A DNA stretch of 64,000 nucleotides, from assembly GCA_019914995.1 (NCBI GenBank), contig CM034139.1, forward strand, positions 3,946,461-4,010,460, given 5' to 3'. How positions within the stretch are numbered: the first letter of the stretch is position 1; each line of letters starts with the position of its first letter. The notes beneath the pieces were generated by a model. The model searched no databases. It was not told the origin of the DNA and saw nothing but the letters and a program-made list of their open reading frames with translations. A program made the position numbers and the translations under genes. This DNA comes from Acanthochlamys bracteata (Eukaryota; Streptophyta; Magnoliopsida; Pandanales; Velloziaceae). Shown here in pieces: positions 61,501-64,000 of this stretch.

Positions 61501-64000
61501 TTGAAGGAAATTCAATCCGTGTTTCTCTCGAGGTACATGTTCTCAGAAGTGTTTGTTCATCTTCGCTGTTAGTTATATTTCTAGTCTGAACCAGAACCTT
61601 TGCAGGAACGGCTTGAAGCAGCAACTGCTCTAAAGAAGCAAATGTGGGCCGAAGCACAACTTGACAAGCGCCGCTTGAAGGAAGACTATGCCACAAAAGC
61701 ACAACCATACGCAGGTTTTAAGGCAGAGCAAGGACAACCAAATGTTGCACCTGGCAGTAGCCAAACACATTCACACTTCCCTGAGAATAAGAACAATGAT
61801 GTCAATACATACTCCATTGATGATCAGATTATAGATCAGAATAATCCTAATAACTTCAATACTTTGTCTGAGAAGAACATGCCAGAGCAAGATATCTCTG
61901 CAAATCCAGACTTTCTTCCCTTCCAGCCATATGGATATGCCATTGAAAAGTCGTGTTCACATTTGAAATCTTTTGTAGGCCATAAGGCTGAAGAGACCTA
62001 TGTTTATCGATCTTTGCCCTTGGGTCAAGACCGAAGGCGAAACCGCTATTGGCTATTTGCGACATCTGCATCTCCAAATGATCCTGGTTCAGGAAGAATC
62101 TTTTTTGAGTCTAAAGATGGTTTTTGGAGGCTTATTGATTCTGAAGAGGTAAGCTTGTATACTTTATTTCCTATACGTTTATTTGTCCTTTCTTTTCTTT
62201 TGTCTTTTTTATTTGTGTTGGAGTGATCATCCTAGCTAGTGCTTAAAACTGTCTCTCTGAAGTTGCGGACTCCATTCTGAATTGGCTTTCTCTGTGGTTA
62301 TTGGCTCCATTCACCCTGCATATGATATTCATCAATTAGCCTAGACTAGTGGCATTTCTAATTTGTTATGTTTTAAGGGGGAATGGAGTCAAACAATTTT
62401 AGGGGCTTCGCTTTTGCTGTGCAAGACTGCACTTTGGTATCCTTATCGTTTATCTTGTTATGAACCTTGCAGGATTTTGATGCTTTGCTATCATCTCTGG
62501 ATACTCGAGGGATTCGAGAATCATATTTGCAATCAATGTTGCAAAAGATAGAACCAACTTTCAGAGAATCTATTAGAAGAACTAAAAATTGCACCACAAC
62601 TTCTGTCAGTGTTAAAAAGGAGGTCTCTGGAAACTACAGTCCAGGTGTGAACAGAGAGTTTGACAGCCCCAGCAGTACTATATGTGATATCGCAACTGAT
62701 GCTTTACAAAGTTCTTCTTTCAAAATTGAACGTGGACAGACTGAGCAGGAAAAAGTTTCAGCTTTAATGAGGTACGAGGAGTTTTGTAAGTGGATGTGGA
62801 GAGAAGGTTTCAAACCTTCAATATTATGTGCCATGAAGTATGGAAAGAAAAGAAGCGCAGATTTGTTCAAAACTTGTCAAATTTGCTATCTCTCATATTT
62901 TGCTGAAGAAAGACATTGTCCTTCTTGCCATAGAACATTTAACATCTTCCAATATAATGATGCAAATTTCTTGGAGCATATCACACAGTGTGAGGAGAAA
63001 TGCAAAAGAGATCCCAACTGGAATGTCCAAGTCCCGGATTTTACTCTCCCTATAAGAAATCGATTGTTGAAAGCACAATTAGCGTTGATTGAGGTCAGAA
63101 TCCTGTGCTTAAAGCTTAACATTTATTCTGTTGGATACATTTTTCTTATGCTGGTTCTTTGTGGATCACGTTATTGCAAAAGATGTTGATCCTTTATGGT
63201 GGTTCTTGTAGGTGTCAATTCCTGCAGAAGCCCTCCTACCGTTTTGGACAGAAGGTTATAGAAGATCTTGGGGCATGAAGTTACATACTTCAAAGTCTGT
63301 TGAGGACCTCTTTCAGGTTAGAACTGTTACTTTTATATTTATATTCTTATATTCATCCATATAGTGAGGCTCAGACACATGCTTAACATGGATATTTGTT
63401 TATCTGGGATTCCTCAGGAAAAGAGAAATAAAAAGAAGTTTCATATCAAGGAATTAGTTGTTCTATGCACATTCTTTTGCTTAGTTTAATTTGTCATATA
63501 GGTTTTTCATGCAAAGAGAACACAGGTTTTGTATGTGGAGCAATATTGCTCTTTTTGATATTCTTGCATACTACCTGAAATCCATATTCTTAGGAACATA
63601 GGTTCATTTAGTAGTTTCTTCTCATAAAAGAAGGTTCATTTACACCAGAGAAGTGTGTCATTTGAAATGACCGATTGCGAAGCATGAGTGCACAAACATG
63701 TTTGTTTTTTATGGTTTTCAATTTCTTATCTTCTTTCTGATTGAAATAAGTGTATGCTTGGAGAAAAAGGGTATTCATTGTTTCTCAAGTCTAGTTTTTT
63801 TTACACTATGGTCATGTCTAGCAGTAATTGGCAGTCAAGATATATTATTGTATAGTCGTTTATAGAGTTATATGGATTATTTGGGCTTGATTTGTGCTTG
63901 CAGGTATTGACTATATTAGAAGGAGCAATAAAGCATGATTGCTTGTCTTCAAGTTTTGAAACCACAAACGAACTATTAAGTTCTAGTGATTCTGGATTTT
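55526..64000 (+). CDS. RLT2: Homeobox-DDT protein, RINGLET (RLT1/RLT2) family, 3' end beyond the window
   Basis: Family knowledge: RLT proteins are the large partners of ISWI remodellers (CHR11/CHR17) that space nucleosomes and repress early flowering. Exons: 55526-55730, 55955-56458, 57158-57237, 57450-57956, 58033-58122, 58253-58417, 58485-58707, 58962-59062, 59770-59856, 60055-60207, 60296-60451, 60534-60743, 60828-61532, 61606-62148, 62473-63093, 63212-63316 and 63904 onward. They give 1517 residues so far, against about 1700 in Arabidopsis. In order: an Ala run (about 19-29), homeodomain (51-109, WFCHRR at 95-100), a Glu/Arg coiled coil (433-590), DDT domain (about 620-680), WHIM1-like WPEIL segment, HARE-HTH (about 772-850), acidic linker, WSD/WHIM2 (about 1190-1275) and a CQIC-CPSC zinc motif (about 1378-1397). 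The ATG at 55526 is preceded by an in-frame GTG. Intron 11 (60452-60533) is GC-AG. RLT1 versus RLT2 is unresolved; the symbol is provisional. Confidence 0.93.

Overview
This is nuclear DNA of a flowering plant, most likely a eudicot. Genes are spliced with short GT-AG introns, spacers are very AT-rich and packed with small transposon relics, and every recognisable protein belongs to a plant family. I cannot name the species. Four genes look functional, two are clearly broken, and there is no operon, CRISPR array, rRNA or convincing tRNA.

Left part (1-14.2 kb): after about 2.4 kb of unrecognised spacer lies a 14-exon guanylate-binding protein-like GTPase of the GBPL3 type (2419-10334, +). One of its introns uses a GC donor and its C-terminus looks like a SAP motif. 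A three-exon NAC transcription factor of the SND2/SND3/NAC073 clade (11257-13193, -) converges on it.

Middle left (14.2-25.4 kb): AT-rich spacer with miniature transposons. It includes an 840-bp non-autonomous hAT-like element with a perfect 8-bp target duplication (20727-21566). Then comes a two-exon HAESA/HSL1-type LRR receptor kinase (22026-25402, -).

Middle (25.4-45.6 kb): a gene desert. It holds a decayed Ty1/copia retrotransposon (29273-32684), further hAT-like elements (27078-27600 and 40846-41705), two elements of a TTTTAAAA-ended family, a cluster of hairpins near 36.2 kb, and many copies of an AT-rich MITE family with GGGTGCGTTTGGG-like ends.

Right part (45.6-64 kb): a multiply frameshifted P-type PPR pseudogene split by a MITE (45700-48465, -), a frameshifted copy of an uncharacterised plant gene (49153-50090, +), a possible orphan last exon near 53.7 kb, and the first 17 exons of a homeobox-DDT protein of the RINGLET (RLT1/RLT2) family (55526 to the window edge, +). 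The RLT gene also has a GC-AG intron and a 113-codon upstream ORF.

The functional genes do not form a pathway. Their known family roles are immune condensates (GBPL3), secondary wall transcription (SND2 clade), peptide-hormone perception (HAESA/HSL) and ISWI chromatin remodelling (RLT). Exon boundaries were placed by hand from splice consensus, reading-frame continuity and remembered family similarity. No alignment was run.
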